This document shows, one piece after another, positions 9,065-16,746 of a DNA stretch of 64,000 nucleotides. The notes under the pieces are model-generated. The model did no database searches. It was not told the DNA's origin and worked only from the letters and a program-made list of their open reading frames with translations. The stretch's first letter is position 1. Every line of letters begins with the position of its first letter. The DNA is from a virus. The stretch spans positions 1 through 64,000 of IMG/VR virus record IMGVR_UViG_3300037258_000046; one strand, 5' to 3'. The position numbers and the translations under genes are program-made.

Positions 9065-9366
9065 CAGTGCATGCCGCCCGCGAACTCCAGCTCGACCCCA
9101 AGCGCGCCTTCGTCGTCCGGGCCGACAGGATCTCCGACCCCGTAGAACGCGATCAGCTTCTCCTCGTCGCGATCGTCGCGGCGCTCCTTGTAGACCGTCG
9201 ACTCCTTGAGCGGCGCCTTCTCCGGAATGAACGTCAGATGCCCGTCGCAGTTGTCTCGCGGGCAGCGGAACGCGTAGATCACCGCCTGCGGCAAGTCCGC
9301 ACCGATCGGCGATCCCAGCCCGTCGAACGGGCCGCCCTCAAGCTCGACTGTCCAGCCCCTAGCCAT
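9064..9366 (-). CDS. Hypothetical protein, 100 aa
   Basis: ATG start overlaps the IHF-like gene by 8 nt; its stop touches the terminase start. Contains GGPFDGLGSP at the N-terminus, a CPRDNCDGHLTF Cys pair and an acidic C-terminus. Sits where many phages keep a small terminase, but no DNA-binding helix-turn-helix is visible. Confidence 0.6.
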   Translation of the reverse strand: MARGWTVELEGGPFDGLGSPIGADLPQAVIYAFRCPRDNCDGHLTFIPEKAPLKESTVYKERRDDRDEEKLIAFYGVGDPVGPDDEGALGVELEFAGGMH

Positions 9367-9700
9367 TGCGAGAGCGTAGCGCCACGACAGCCTCCGAGAG
9401 CGCCTGCCGCTGCCGGATGGTCAGAGCGGCCAGCGGCTTGTTCTCGGGCAGCGGGAGCGCCGCCAGCAGCCTCACAGCACGCGCCCTGCCGACACGGTCG
9501 ACGCACCGCAGCAGCTCCATGACCTCCATCGACTCAAGGAACCACGGGAACCCGTTCGCGAGCAGCGTTTGGATCGCGTTGACCGCCTCCGGCGCAGTGC
9601 ACGCCCCGAGCGCCTGCCGAAAGTCCGAGCGCGCCTTGCGCACCTCGTTCGCTCGCGCGAGCGCCTGCATGTGCTGCGGAACCGCGACAGCATCAGCCAC
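9359..9700 (-). CDS. Integration-host-factor-like DNA-binding protein (actinobacterial mIHF type)
   Basis: GTG start, 113 residues. The order of motifs follows actinobacterial IHF: an N-terminal helix with ARANEVRKARSDFRQAL, a central MEVMELLRCVDRVGRARAVRLL resembling the helix-two-turn-helix of that family, then LTIRQRQALSEAV at the C-terminus. Such proteins bend DNA and are small and basic. Directly upstream of the terminase, it could act in packaging-site architecture, or as the functional stand-in for a small terminase; the latter is inference. Confidence 0.6.
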   Translation of the reverse strand: MADAVAVPQHMQALARANEVRKARSDFRQALGACTAPEAVNAIQTLLANGFPWFLESMEVMELLRCVDRVGRARAVRLLAALPLPENKPLAALTIRQRQALSEAVVALRSRNG

Positions 9701-9992
9701 GCCACCACCACCCCCTCGGAGAGATCCGAGCGCGCGTGCGGCGTCGCATCACGCGCTCCCGTTGCCAGTCAATCCCAGCTACCAGCCCAGCGAACCACGT
9801 GATGCGCGCCGTCATCTCCGCGTCCTGCCCCTCCTCAAGCGCCTTGCGCACGCCACGGATCACCGCGCCCGCGCTCGCGACCACCTCGTCATAGTCGAGC
9901 CCTCGCGCTTCGAGCAGCTCGCGGAACTCCTCCGCCGTCGGCGTGTACGCGCTCTCGTGGATGCCGCGCGCCACATGCTCGTCGAAGGTCAT
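9693..9992 (-). CDS. Hypothetical protein, 99 aa
   Basis: Start taken at the ATG that overlaps the upstream TGA (MTFDEHVARG); a longer version from 10007 would intrude into the neighbour. Mostly helical and acidic until a basic tail (QRERVMRRRTRARI) ending in three Trp. Unknown function. Confidence 0.65.
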   Translation of the reverse strand: MTFDEHVARGIHESAYTPTAEEFRELLEARGLDYDEVVASAGAVIRGVRKALEEGQDAEMTARITWFAGLVAGIDWQRERVMRRRTRARISPRGWWWRG

Positions 9993-10198
9993 TGAATAGA
10001 CCTCCACGGGATCGCGGGCCCAACCTCGACGATCGACGGCAGCTCCACGCGCACGACCTCGTGCTGCGTGAACTCGAACTCGCGATCGAAGATCACCACG
10101 CGCTCACCGACCTCGGGCATCGCCTCCTCCCACCGGCCGAACACAGCCCCGGCAGGAGCGATCGCCTCGCACAGCAGCGCCGACTGCACCGCCTTCAT
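9989..10198 (-). CDS. Hypothetical protein, 69 aa
   Basis: ATGA overlap with the gene before. The segment MPEVGERVVIFDREFEFTQHEVVRVELP looks like a small SH3/beta-barrel-type domain. No family assigned. Confidence 0.65.
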   Translation of the reverse strand: MKAVQSALLCEAIAPAGAVFGRWEEAMPEVGERVVIFDREFEFTQHEVVRVELPSIVEVGPAIPWRSIQ

Positions 10199-10413
10199 CG
10201 CTCGTAGATCCCGTCAGCGCGCAACCGCTCGCGATGCGGATGCTTCACCACGCTCTGCGACGGCGTGCCGTCGCGACGCACCTTCCGGCAGCGCTCACCG
10301 GCTGCCGCCTGACGCCGCGGGCACGCCACGCGCTCGTGGACCGTCTCCTGCCGCTCTACCAGCTCGCGCGCTACCCGCTCAAGCTGCTCGCCGAAGTCGT
10401 CGAGCGCACTCAC
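10195..10413 (-). CDS. Hypothetical basic protein, 72 aa
   Basis: GTG in a GTGA overlap with the upstream stop. N-terminal amphipathic helix (FGEQLERVARELVERQETVHERV) followed by an Arg/Lys-rich half with two Cys. May bind nucleic acid; not recognised. Confidence 0.6.
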   Translation of the reverse strand: MSALDDFGEQLERVARELVERQETVHERVACPRRQAAAGERCRKVRRDGTPSQSVVKHPHRERLRADGIYER

Positions 10414-10943
10414 GCCCGCGCGCGGTCAGCCGCCGCGTCCACCGACGCCATGCCAGCACCCGCGCGCATCGTCCCGTTCGCGATCGCCTCGCCGTCGCTG
10501 TCGAGCCCCATCGCGCCCAACGTCTCGCGCGCCAGCACCGCGACCGCCAGCGTGCGCGCCAGCTCGTCGAGTTCCTGCGCCGCCAGCTCCATCCGACCGG
10601 CATGCGTCGCCGCCATCGCCGCGACCATCTCCTGCGCCGTCGCCGGATTCGCGAGCATCAGCAGGAACCCGACCCAACCGTCGCGCATCATGTCCGGCAC
10701 AACGCGCTGCACCGACCGCGCGTCAGCCTCCAGCACCTCACGGCCGACACGCTTCGGGCCCGCAAGCCCGTCGTCGCCGATGATGCCGTCAGCCACCCCG
10801 AGCACCATCACCGCGCCGCGGCCCTGCTCGACCGGCGTCGAACGCTCCACATGCCACGTCTTGCGCTCGATCGACAGGTCCCCCGGAACGATCAGCTCCT
10901 CCGTCCCGTCCAGGTACGTCACGCGAAACATCTGACTAGCCAT
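10410..10943 (-). CDS. Hypothetical protein, 177 aa
   Basis: First gene after a motif-type promoter, with GAGGAGG five bases before ATG. Begins ASQMFRVTYLDGTEELIVPGDL, a beta-strand opening, then becomes helical and Ala/Met-rich with many acidic residues. The N-terminal strands and helical C-terminus would suit a structural or scaffolding role, but there is no direct evidence. Confidence 0.65.
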   Translation of the reverse strand: MASQMFRVTYLDGTEELIVPGDLSIERKTWHVERSTPVEQGRGAVMVLGVADGIIGDDGLAGPKRVGREVLEADARSVQRVVPDMMRDGWVGFLLMLANPATAQEMVAAMAATHAGRMELAAQELDELARTLAVAVLARETLGAMGLDSDGEAIANGTMRAGAGMASVDAAADRARA

Positions 10944-10960
10944 CGCTGCCTCCTCTAGGT

Positions 10961-10987
10961 CGCGGGTTGCGCGGCGCAGCGTAGCAC
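10961..10987 (-). promoter_or_regulatory. Recurring promoter motif copy (TACGCT variant)
   Basis: Reads TGCTACGCT then CGCAACCCGCG toward the gene at 10943; -10 hexamer at 10978-10983. Overlaps the end of the upstream gene. Confidence 0.55.
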
Positions 10988-11730
10988 TACACGCCGCTGA
11001 GCGCTCGCAGCGCAACCGCGCCGTCGCCGCGCAGCTCGACGTGGCGTCCCGGCCCGAGCAGCGTCGCCACAACGTCCGCGACGTCCTCGCGGTCAGCCTC
11101 AAGCTGCGTCGCCAGCTCAGCCTCCGTCATCGGCCCGCCACGGATCGCCGCGAGGATCTCGCCCTCCAGCCGCCGCAACCGTGCGGCGCGCTGATTGCCC
11201 ATCCCGCCGTTCGTCACACCGTTGCGCTCACGCTCGATCCGGTCCCGATCAGCCGTGATCCAATACCGGGTCGCAGCGGTCTTGCCCTCCGTCGTCACGA
11301 CCGACCTGTCGCGAAGCTCCTGGAGCGCCTTCGTCAGCCCACCCGAGCCCATCAGCTCACCCGCGTGCTCAAGCAGCGTCCGGAAGCTCGCGGGCTGATG
11401 CTCACGCACGAGCTGCTCGACCTTGTCGCGGCGCTCCTGCGTCAGCGCGTCCTGCTCGTCCGTCGACAGCGGCGAGCGCCTGCGCGTCACCGTCGAGCGC
11501 AACGGCGGCAACGCGAGCCCTGTCCCGCGCGTAGCCGTGTCCTGCGACGACGGCGCCGCATCCGACTGCACGTCATGCCGTGCCGCGGGCGCCGGAGCGG
11601 GTGACAGCACCTCGTACGCCGCGCGCAGCTTCTCCAGATGCCCGTCGAGCGCTTGCACCCGCTCGATCGCCAGCTCGCGCTTCTCTTCCGTCTCGGCGAT
11701 CTCCGCCGCCAAAGCCTCCACCGCGCCCAT
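10987..11730 (-). CDS. Coiled-coil and winged-helix protein, 247 aa
   Basis: GAGGAGG Shine-Dalgarno before ATG at 11730. Residues 1-45 form a coiled coil (AAEIAETEEKRELAIERVQ). The C-terminal third reads as a winged helix: RRLEGEILAAIRGGPM, then TEAELATQLEADREDVADVV, then GRHVELRGDG. A second helical unit in the middle (TDEQDALTQERRDKVEQLV...TEGKTAATRYWI) may be another winged helix. A DNA-binding regulator is likely; target unknown. Confidence 0.55.
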   Translation of the reverse strand: MGAVEALAAEIAETEEKRELAIERVQALDGHLEKLRAAYEVLSPAPAPAARHDVQSDAAPSSQDTATRGTGLALPPLRSTVTRRRSPLSTDEQDALTQERRDKVEQLVREHQPASFRTLLEHAGELMGSGGLTKALQELRDRSVVTTEGKTAATRYWITADRDRIERERNGVTNGGMGNQRAARLRRLEGEILAAIRGGPMTEAELATQLEADREDVADVVATLLGPGRHVELRGDGAVALRALSGV

Positions 11731-11752
11731 CGACCCGCCTCCTCGTCCACCG

Positions 11753-11778
11753 TCGGATTGCGCGACGCAACGTATCAG
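11753..11778 (-). promoter_or_regulatory. Recurring promoter motif copy (TACGTT variant)
   Basis: TGATACGTT followed by CGCGCAATCCGAC on the minus strand; -10 at 11769-11774. It overlaps the TGA of the membrane protein at 11775 and precedes the winged-helix gene. Confidence 0.5.
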
Positions 11779-12059
11779 CGCACAACGACAGTGCGCTTGC
11801 GCTCCGCGCCACACCGACGGCACTTGTCCAGCTCCACGAAGTAGCCCGGATGCGGACGCCGCATCAGCGCCACGATCCGCCAGTCATGGAACCCCGGCGG
11901 GCACTCCGGCGACGTCGCATTGAGCAGCGCGCTCACCCCCGCACCCGCGACAGCGACAGCGACAGCGAAGATCACGGCCTCGTTGTTCCACGTCGCCGAC
12001 AGGATCAGCACCGCGACCATCGTCGCTGCCAGCACGATCAGGCCAGCCCACCCTCGCAT
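11775..12059 (-). CDS. Membrane protein with C-terminal zinc ribbon, 94 aa
   Basis: Two hydrophobic segments (residues 4-22 and 29-46) are followed by a Cys/His-rich tail: CPPGFHDW and CRRCGAERKR. No Shine-Dalgarno is present; TAGGCT stands six bases before ATG, the spacing of a leaderless transcript. The cytoplasmic ribbon with a membrane anchor suggests a protein that acts at the inner membrane; role unknown. Confidence 0.65.
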   Translation of the reverse strand: MRGWAGLIVLAATMVAVLILSATWNNEAVIFAVAVAVAGAGVSALLNATSPECPPGFHDWRIVALMRRPHPGYFVELDKCRRCGAERKRTVVVR

Positions 12060-12065
12060 GCCGGG

Positions 12066-12097
12066 AGCCTACAACGCGCGAAGGCGCCTCTTGTCCA
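12066..12097 (-). promoter_or_regulatory. Leaderless promoter, TAGGCT -10
   Basis: TAGGCT (12066-12071) is six bases from the ATG at 12059. GGACAA lies 19 nt further upstream (TGGACA at 20 nt). Placed between the terminator of the collagen-like gene and the membrane-protein gene. Confidence 0.55.
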
Positions 12098-12164
12098 GAG
12101 ACGCCCTCGCTGACACCGGCTCCGCCGGGGTCGATCGCGCCACCATCGTGTCACGCGCCCCGGA

Positions 12165-12202
12165 CGCAAAGAGAGCCGCCCGCGTGCTCGCGCGGACGGC
12201 TC
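12165..12202 (-). terminator. Intrinsic terminator after the collagen-like gene
   Basis: A 12-bp stem with one G-U pair (12173-12184 with 12191-12202), six-base loop, then TCTCTTTGC on the minus strand. It lies about 30 bases after the stop of the gene ending at 12231. Confidence 0.75.
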
Positions 12203-12230
12203 CCTGAGTGTCTGAGACGACGCCTACAGC

Positions 12231-13208
12231 TTAGCCGTCGATGTTGCCCGTGCCCCCGTTGGCACCGCTCGGCGTGTTGCTATCGACCCACGACTCGTTC
12301 GCGTTCGCGTTCGAGTGATAGACGAAATCGTAGTTGTCGAGCGCGTACGTCGAGCCCGGGAAGTACGCCGCCTCGAACGCCGCGTTGCCCGCCTCGGCGC
12401 TAGACCCGCTCGTCGTGTGAGCATCGCACGCCGAGCAGCTCGCGACCGGATCGAAGTCCGCAGACTCGCCAGCAGCAGGCGCCGGAACGACCCACGACTC
12501 CGTGCCGTAGAACGTGCCAGTCACTCCACCGACCTGCGGCGGCCCCGGGCACGTCCCGGGATTCGGCTCGTCCACCGACGCGATCGTCGTGAACGTGCCC
12601 GTGATCAGCTCCGACACGTCGTAGCTGCCGTCCGGCAACGGGTTGACCTGGAAGGTCCGGCTGTAGCTGTCGTTCGCCCACGCGTTGCCACAGTCGCCGC
12701 TATCCGGCCCCGAGTTGCTCGCGTAGGTGTAGGTGAACGCGCCGTTGCTTCCCGGCGTGCCAGCGGGCCCCTGCGGGCCCTCAGCGCCGTCCGAGCCGTT
12801 GAAGCCACGCGGACCCTGCTCGCCCTGAACGCCCTGCGGTCCCTGAGCGCCCTGCGCGCCGGTAGCGCCAGTGTCGCCCTTGATGCCGTTCGCGTCCACG
12901 CCAGCCACGCCCTGCGGGCCCTGCGGGCCCTGCGGCCCGACGGCGCCCTGCGGACCAGCCGGGCCCTGCGGCCCGGGAGCACCCGTCGCACCCGTCAGAC
13001 CTGTAGCGCCCGTGTCGCCCTTCGGGCCCTGAATGCCGACCGTGATCGCGTTGCCCTCGAACTTCTTGAGCACGCTCGGCGCGACCTGCGACGTCGACGT
13101 GATCAGGTAGTGGTGCTTCTTCTTGCCCGCGGCCAGCGCCGCGCCTGTACAACCGAACGCCACGACGGCCACAGCCGCCAGCAGCGTCAGGATCTTTGAA
13201 ACTCGCAT
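12231..13208 (-). CDS. Secreted collagen-like protein with lipobox-type signal peptide
   Basis: 325 residues. Signal peptide [20 protein letters not shown], in which Cys20 could be lipidated; an ALA-AGKK cleavage is the alternative. Residues about 34-51 carry [18 protein letters not shown], a prelude that I associate with collagen-like proteins of actinobacteria such as Thermoleophilia. About 30 Gly-X-Y triplets follow (residues 58-156, broken once near 103-108), then a Cys-containing globular domain. It has its own promoter and terminator, so it is a stand-alone 'moron'. Possible roles are changing the infected cell surface or serving as an appendage; neither is shown. Confidence 0.8.
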   Translation of the reverse strand: MRVSKILTLLAAVAVVAFGCTGAALAAGKKKHHYLITSTSQVAPSVLKKFEGNAITVGIQGPKGDTGATGLTGATGAPGPQGPAGPQGAVGPQGPQGPQGVAGVDANGIKGDTGATGAQGAQGPQGVQGEQGPRGFNGSDGAEGPQGPAGTPGSNGAFTYTYASNSGPDSGDCGNAWANDSYSRTFQVNPLPDGSYDVSELITGTFTTIASVDEPNPGTCPGPPQVGGVTGTFYGTESWVVPAPAAGESADFDPVASCSACDAHTTSGSSAEAGNAAFEAAYFPGSTYALDNYDFVYHSNANANESWVDSNTPSGANGGTGNIDG

Positions 13209-13225
13209 CAGACCTGCTCCTTGTT

Positions 13226-13263
13226 CGGGTTGCCCTGCCTAGTAATGCGACACACTGTAGCAG
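13226..13263 (-). promoter_or_regulatory. Promoter motif copy before the collagen-like gene
   Basis: TGCTACAGTGTGTCGC with TACAGT at 13254-13259; here 11 extra bases separate it from the GGGCAACCCGAAC half. Begins two bases after the TGA of the gene at 13265. Confidence 0.6.
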
Positions 13264-13264
13264 C

Positions 13265-13489
13265 TCAGTGCGTCACGTAGCGACTCGTTCCCGTCGACGA
13301 ATCCCACACCCGCCACGGCGGCCCGAAGCTCGACGGCGGCGTCGCCAGCGTGCGAGCGTACTCGACCTGGAGCTGACACCGCCGCGAGCAGAACTCGACG
13401 CCCACGAGCGCGTGAGCGCCTTTCCAGCGCGACCCGAGCGCCAGCACGTCGAACGTGCGACGGCAGCCCGGGTTCGCGCACGCGGCCAC
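13265..13489 (-). CDS. Small zinc-ribbon protein, 74 aa
   Basis: GTG start just after the upstream TAG. CANPGCRRTF near the N-terminus and FCSRRC about 30 residues later make a four-Cys zinc ribbon of the MYM/TRASH-like spacing. The rest is short and soluble. Last gene of the accessory operon that began near 17415. Confidence 0.6.
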   Translation of the reverse strand: MAACANPGCRRTFDVLALGSRWKGAHALVGVEFCSRRCQLQVEYARTLATPPSSFGPPWRVWDSSTGTSRYVTH

Positions 13490-13491
13490 GA

Positions 13492-13779
13492 CTACAGCGC
13501 GCGAACCATCACGCGCAGCAGCAGCCACTCCCCGTCGACGAGCGCCTCCGCCACGTAGTCGCGCTTCTGCACCTCCAGCACGCGCATCGCCATCTCCGTG
13601 TTCTCGTAGTGGAGGTGATAGTCGAAGTCCTCGGGGATCCGCGCGCACATCTCCCACAGCCTGCCGATCTCGACGCCAAGCGTGAACTGCGGATCGTCGC
13701 TCTCGAACGGCAAGACCGGCACCTCGCCGTAGCTGCCGTGACCTTCCTGCTCCGTGAAGTCCTCGCCCTCGTCGCTCAC
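13492..13779 (-). CDS. Hypothetical acidic protein, 95 aa
   Basis: GTGA overlap start. An acidic N-terminus (SDEGEDFTEQEG) is followed by a compact domain with PEDFDYHLHYENTEMAMRVLEV. Function unknown. Confidence 0.6.
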   Translation of the reverse strand: MSDEGEDFTEQEGHGSYGEVPVLPFESDDPQFTLGVEIGRLWEMCARIPEDFDYHLHYENTEMAMRVLEVQKRDYVAEALVDGEWLLLRVMVRAL

Positions 13780-14114
13780 GACTTCACCCGCTGCGCGAGC
13801 CACTCGCGCGCCGCCTTGTCCGCCTCGCGCTCGACCGTCGTCGTGTGCCGCCAGTGCTCGTGACCCTCCGCGCACAGATTGCAGTCCGTCAGCCTCGCGC
13901 CATACACGAGCAGCTTGCGCCCAGCGTTCTCGACCCACTCAGCCTTCCGTGCCTCCATGTCCGCGAGCAGCTCCGGCGTCGGCTCGACACCCGCCGGATC
14001 GAGCCACCCGAACGTGCCGCCGCAATCCAAGCAGTAGAACTCCGCGCCCGAGAACGCGAGCGTCATCACGACCGGCACCCGGCACTTCGGACACATCGCG
14101 ATCCTGCGGCTCAC
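13776..14114 (-). CDS. Double zinc-ribbon protein, 112 aa
   Basis: GTGA overlap start. CPKC and CLDC form an N-terminal zinc ribbon (residues 8-31); a second CNLC with EGHEHW lies near residue 78. The C-terminal helix is basic. Typical of phage or host-takeover proteins that contact nucleic acid or RNA polymerase; target unknown. Confidence 0.6.
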   Translation of the reverse strand: MSRRIAMCPKCRVPVVMTLAFSGAEFYCLDCGGTFGWLDPAGVEPTPELLADMEARKAEWVENAGRKLLVYGARLTDCNLCAEGHEHWRHTTTVEREADKAAREWLAQRVKS

Positions 14115-14305
14115 TCCTCGACCTCCAGCGCCCTCGCGAACCCGAACGGCACGACACGCTTCCCGGCAGCCTTCGCGTCCTCAACGCGCTTGCGCTCAGC
14201 CTCCGTGGCCTTGGCGCTCGCGGGCTCCAGCACAGAGATCGACTGCACCGACGTCGGCGCCTTGAGCTTCCAGCGCCACATAGAACCGCCAGCGGGCCCG
14301 GGCAT
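14111..14305 (-). CDS. Hypothetical small protein, 64 aa
   Basis: TGATG overlap start. WRWKLKAP then a Lys/Glu helix (KATEAERKRVEDAKAAGKR). Unknown function. Confidence 0.55.
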   Translation of the reverse strand: MPGPAGGSMWRWKLKAPTSVQSISVLEPASAKATEAERKRVEDAKAAGKRVVPFGFARALEVEE

Positions 14306-14568
14306 CAGCGGATGCTCCACGTCAGCGGCTCGCCCAACCCACGCGGCCGCGTCGCCGTCACCGTGCGCCGGTAGCGCATGCGCTTCAGCGACAGCTCGAC
14401 GTCGTGCAAGCTCAGCCCAGCGATGCCCGGTGTCTGCTCCTCGTCGCGGGCGCGGAAGTAGCGCACGTGAAACGCCGTCACGCCATGCGTCCACGTCCGC
14501 CGCAGCAGCCACCGCAGCTCGGCGCGCACAGCGACGTCGATCGCGTCGCGCTCCGCCTTCGACGTCAT
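14305..14568 (-). CDS. Hypothetical basic protein, 87 aa
   Basis: ATGA overlap start. A basic helical protein with RAELRWLLRRTWTHGVTAFHVRYF and a later RRTVTATRPRGLG. Several Trp and Arg residues; not recognised. Confidence 0.6.
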   Translation of the reverse strand: MTSKAERDAIDVAVRAELRWLLRRTWTHGVTAFHVRYFRARDEEQTPGIAGLSLHDVELSLKRMRYRRTVTATRPRGLGEPLTWSIR

Positions 14569-15155
14569 CGCGCCTGATCCGCGTCGCGAGCAGCGATCAC
14601 GTCGCGGAAGTCCTCCGGCGCGCCGCCGTGATCGGGATGCGCGCGCTTGAGCGCCTCAGCGAGAGATCCCGCATCCTCGATCAGCTCGCGGCCGTGCGCG
14701 GCGTTGCCCTCACCCACAGCCGCTTCGAGCTGCTTCCACCCGGCATACTGCTCGCCGCGGCGCGTCACGCCGTACCTGTCGACCGCCCTGAGCGCCTCCA
14801 GCGCCAGCGCGACGCCTCGCACGTTGTCTCGCCAGTCGACGAACGTCGTGACCTCGTAGCGAAGCTGGGGATGCCCCACAACGCGCATCGCTTGGAAGCT
14901 CAGCACGATCCCCGCGCTGCGAGCGTTGCGAGCAGCTCGTGGCAGACCGTCTTGGCGCAGATCGCTCTCGCGGAAGTCCATCTCCAGCACCGCCGCGCGA
15001 GCGCCATGCAGATCCAGCTCGCGCGTCAGCAGCCGCACCGTCGAGCGCCAAGGCGCTTTGAACTGCGAGTGCATCGCGCCGTGCGCGAGCAGCGGACGCT
15101 CCAGCGGCCGGAACGTCACGAGCCTCGACAGCGCGAAGTAGTCCTCGCCGCTCAT
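14565..15155 (-). CDS. Protein with C-terminal J-domain-like segment, 196 aa
   Basis: ATGA overlap start. The last 35 residues read SLAEALKRAHPDHGG followed by EDFRDVIAARD, the helix II-HPD-helix III signature of DnaJ domains (HPD at about 173-175). Helix I may be the preceding KQLEAAVGEG region. The first 110 residues include an EMDFRESDLRQDG motif and a beta-rich FVDWRDNVRGV stretch without a known family. Suggests recruitment of host Hsp70; inferred. Confidence 0.6.
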   Translation of the reverse strand: MSGEDYFALSRLVTFRPLERPLLAHGAMHSQFKAPWRSTVRLLTRELDLHGARAAVLEMDFRESDLRQDGLPRAARNARSAGIVLSFQAMRVVGHPQLRYEVTTFVDWRDNVRGVALALEALRAVDRYGVTRRGEQYAGWKQLEAAVGEGNAAHGRELIEDAGSLAEALKRAHPDHGGAPEDFRDVIAARDADQAR

Positions 15156-15469
15156 GCTTGCTCCGCGCGCACGCGCTCGTCCTCCGAGCGCACGCGCTCG
15201 TTGCGCTTCGACGGCAGCTCGCGACCCTGCGCCCGAGCGCGAACGCCCATCACGCGCAGCATCCACGCGCAGCACTCCTCGCACAGATCGAGTGCCCACC
15301 GCTCGCTGCCGTGGCCGGGCCCGGGCGTGCGCACGAACTCGCCGAACGGCCAGCCCGTCGGCTTGAAGAGCGCGTCAGCGCCGCACACGTCGCAGCGCAG
15401 CTCGACGATCACGAGCGTCGACGTCGGCTTCATCAGCGTTCTGACTTCGCGCGTCGCGCTCACAGCCAT
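15152..15469 (-). CDS. Zinc-ribbon protein, 105 aa
   Basis: ATG at 15469 or, six bases in, a GTG that forms the usual GTGA junction. CDVC and CEECC (about 35 residues apart) make one zinc ribbon, with a basic, charged C-terminus (KRNERVRSEDERVR). Function unknown. Confidence 0.6.
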   Translation of the reverse strand: MAVSATREVRTLMKPTSTLVIVELRCDVCGADALFKPTGWPFGEFVRTPGPGHGSERWALDLCEECCAWMLRVMGVRARAQGRELPSKRNERVRSEDERVRAEQA

Positions 15470-15939
15470 CCCTGCCTTGCGGCCGAGCGCGTCAGCAGAT
15501 TCGCGAGCGCCTCCGGGATCTCGAAGCGCGTCGTGTTGATCGCGATTGACCGCAGCAGATCGCCGTCGTCGTGGCGCAGCGTTGCCGCCTTCCAGTCCGC
15601 GAGCATCTCGATCAGGTCGATCAGGTCCATCTCCTCGATGCCCGTCAGATGGTGCTCGGGATGGTGGCGATTGTGGGCGTAGTGGTGATCGAGCGCGTCC
15701 TGCATGTGCGCGAGCGCCTGCCGGTACTCCGGCGATCCGTACGTCAGCTTCCGCAGCTCCGGCGTGTACTGATCGAAGGCGCTCTTTTCGGGCTCCGCCA
15801 GCTTGCTCGCGTCGTGGTTCGCGGCGCGCTGTAGGAGCTGCTGCGCCATCTCGATCAGGAACGCCTGCACCACGGCGATGTGCTCCATCGTGTCGGCGCG
15901 CGAGTCGTAGTCGCTCTCGCGACGCTTCTCGACGGTCAT
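15460..15939 (-). CDS. DUF5662-like protein, HD-type His/Asp pattern, 159 aa
   Basis: ATGA overlap start. The run NHDASKL, PEKSAFDQYTPEL, then LDHHYAHNRHHPEHH and LIDLIEMLADWKAAT follows the DUF5662 family of phage and bacterial proteins. The ordered His/Asp residues are like those of metal-dependent HD phosphohydrolases, so a nucleotide or phosphoester substrate is possible. The substrate is unknown. Confidence 0.7.
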   Translation of the reverse strand: MTVEKRRESDYDSRADTMEHIAVVQAFLIEMAQQLLQRAANHDASKLAEPEKSAFDQYTPELRKLTYGSPEYRQALAHMQDALDHHYAHNRHHPEHHLTGIEEMDLIDLIEMLADWKAATLRHDDGDLLRSIAINTTRFEIPEALANLLTRSAARQGWL

Positions 15940-16199
15940 ACCTTCACCGCTCGAAAGCTCTCGGCCATGTCCGCGCCGTCGTGGCGCTGCGCGTAGTCCG
16001 CTAGCTCCTCGGCCGCGTCGTTCCACATCTTCACCATCTCCTCGCGCCACGCGGGCTCGTCGGTCAGCAGCTCGTCTCGCATCGACATCGCCAGCTCGCG
16101 CGCGTCGTGGTTCCAAAGCCACGTCGTCGCCGTCACGTAACCGGACACCGTGCCGCGATGCGTTGCCTCCGCGATCTCCTGGAAAGGTGTCAGCGTCAC
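15936..16199 (-). CDS. Hypothetical helical protein, 87 aa
   Basis: GTGA overlap start. All-helical look with several Trp (TATTWLWNHDARELAMSM, AWREEMVKMWNDAAEEL). Acidic; not recognised. Confidence 0.6.
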   Translation of the reverse strand: MTLTPFQEIAEATHRGTVSGYVTATTWLWNHDARELAMSMRDELLTDEPAWREEMVKMWNDAAEELADYAQRHDGADMAESFRAVKV

Positions 16200-16393
16200 A
16201 GCCCGTTCACCTCCACGCTGCCGTTCGACTGCGACCGCGGCACCACGACCACGCGCCACCCGTCAGCCGCGTAACCGCTCGCGCTCGCCTCGTTGCACAG
16301 CTCCTCGCGGCCATCCGGGAACGTCACGAGCCACAGCCCGTCCGTCGCCGTCGTGGCCGTGGAGCGCATGTAGAGCGTTCCCTTCGCGCTCAT
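16196..16393 (-). CDS. Hypothetical protein, 65 aa
   Basis: ATGA overlap start. Small beta-type fold: GLWLVTFPDGREELCNEASA then WRVVVVPRS. Possibly an SH3-like domain; function unknown. Confidence 0.55.
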   Translation of the reverse strand: MSAKGTLYMRSTATTATDGLWLVTFPDGREELCNEASASGYAADGWRVVVVPRSQSNGSVEVNGL

Positions 16394-16746
16394 GGCACCT
16401 TCACCTCCAAGATCGCCGTGATCGGCAGCCTGTCCACGAGCGCGTCGAGCACGATGCCGCGCGTATGCGCACGCTCGACCCTGCCGCGATCCAGCAGACG
16501 CACCCACCACGGAAGCTGAACCGTCACCGTGACTTTGTGCTCGCCTCCCAGCACACCCACACGGCAGCGCCCGACGATCGCTCGCACGATCAACCGCACA
16601 CCGCCAGCCGTCAGCGGCATGCCTTCGAGCGACAAGCTGTACGCCACGCGAGCGCGGAACTGCGGCATGCTCTCACCGGGCGCCGGAGTGAAGCCAAGAC
16701 GCCCAGCAGCATCGACGTCGAGCAGGTCTTCCTGAGCCGTGCTCAC
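16390..16746 (-). CDS. Hypothetical protein, 118 aa
   Basis: GTGA overlap start. Contains FTPAPGESMPQFRARVAYSL and a basic, beta-rich second half (VGRCRVGVLGGEHKVTVTVQLPWWVRLLD). No family recognised. Confidence 0.6.
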   Translation of the reverse strand: MSTAQEDLLDVDAAGRLGFTPAPGESMPQFRARVAYSLSLEGMPLTAGGVRLIVRAIVGRCRVGVLGGEHKVTVTVQLPWWVRLLDRGRVERAHTRGIVLDALVDRLPITAILEVKVP

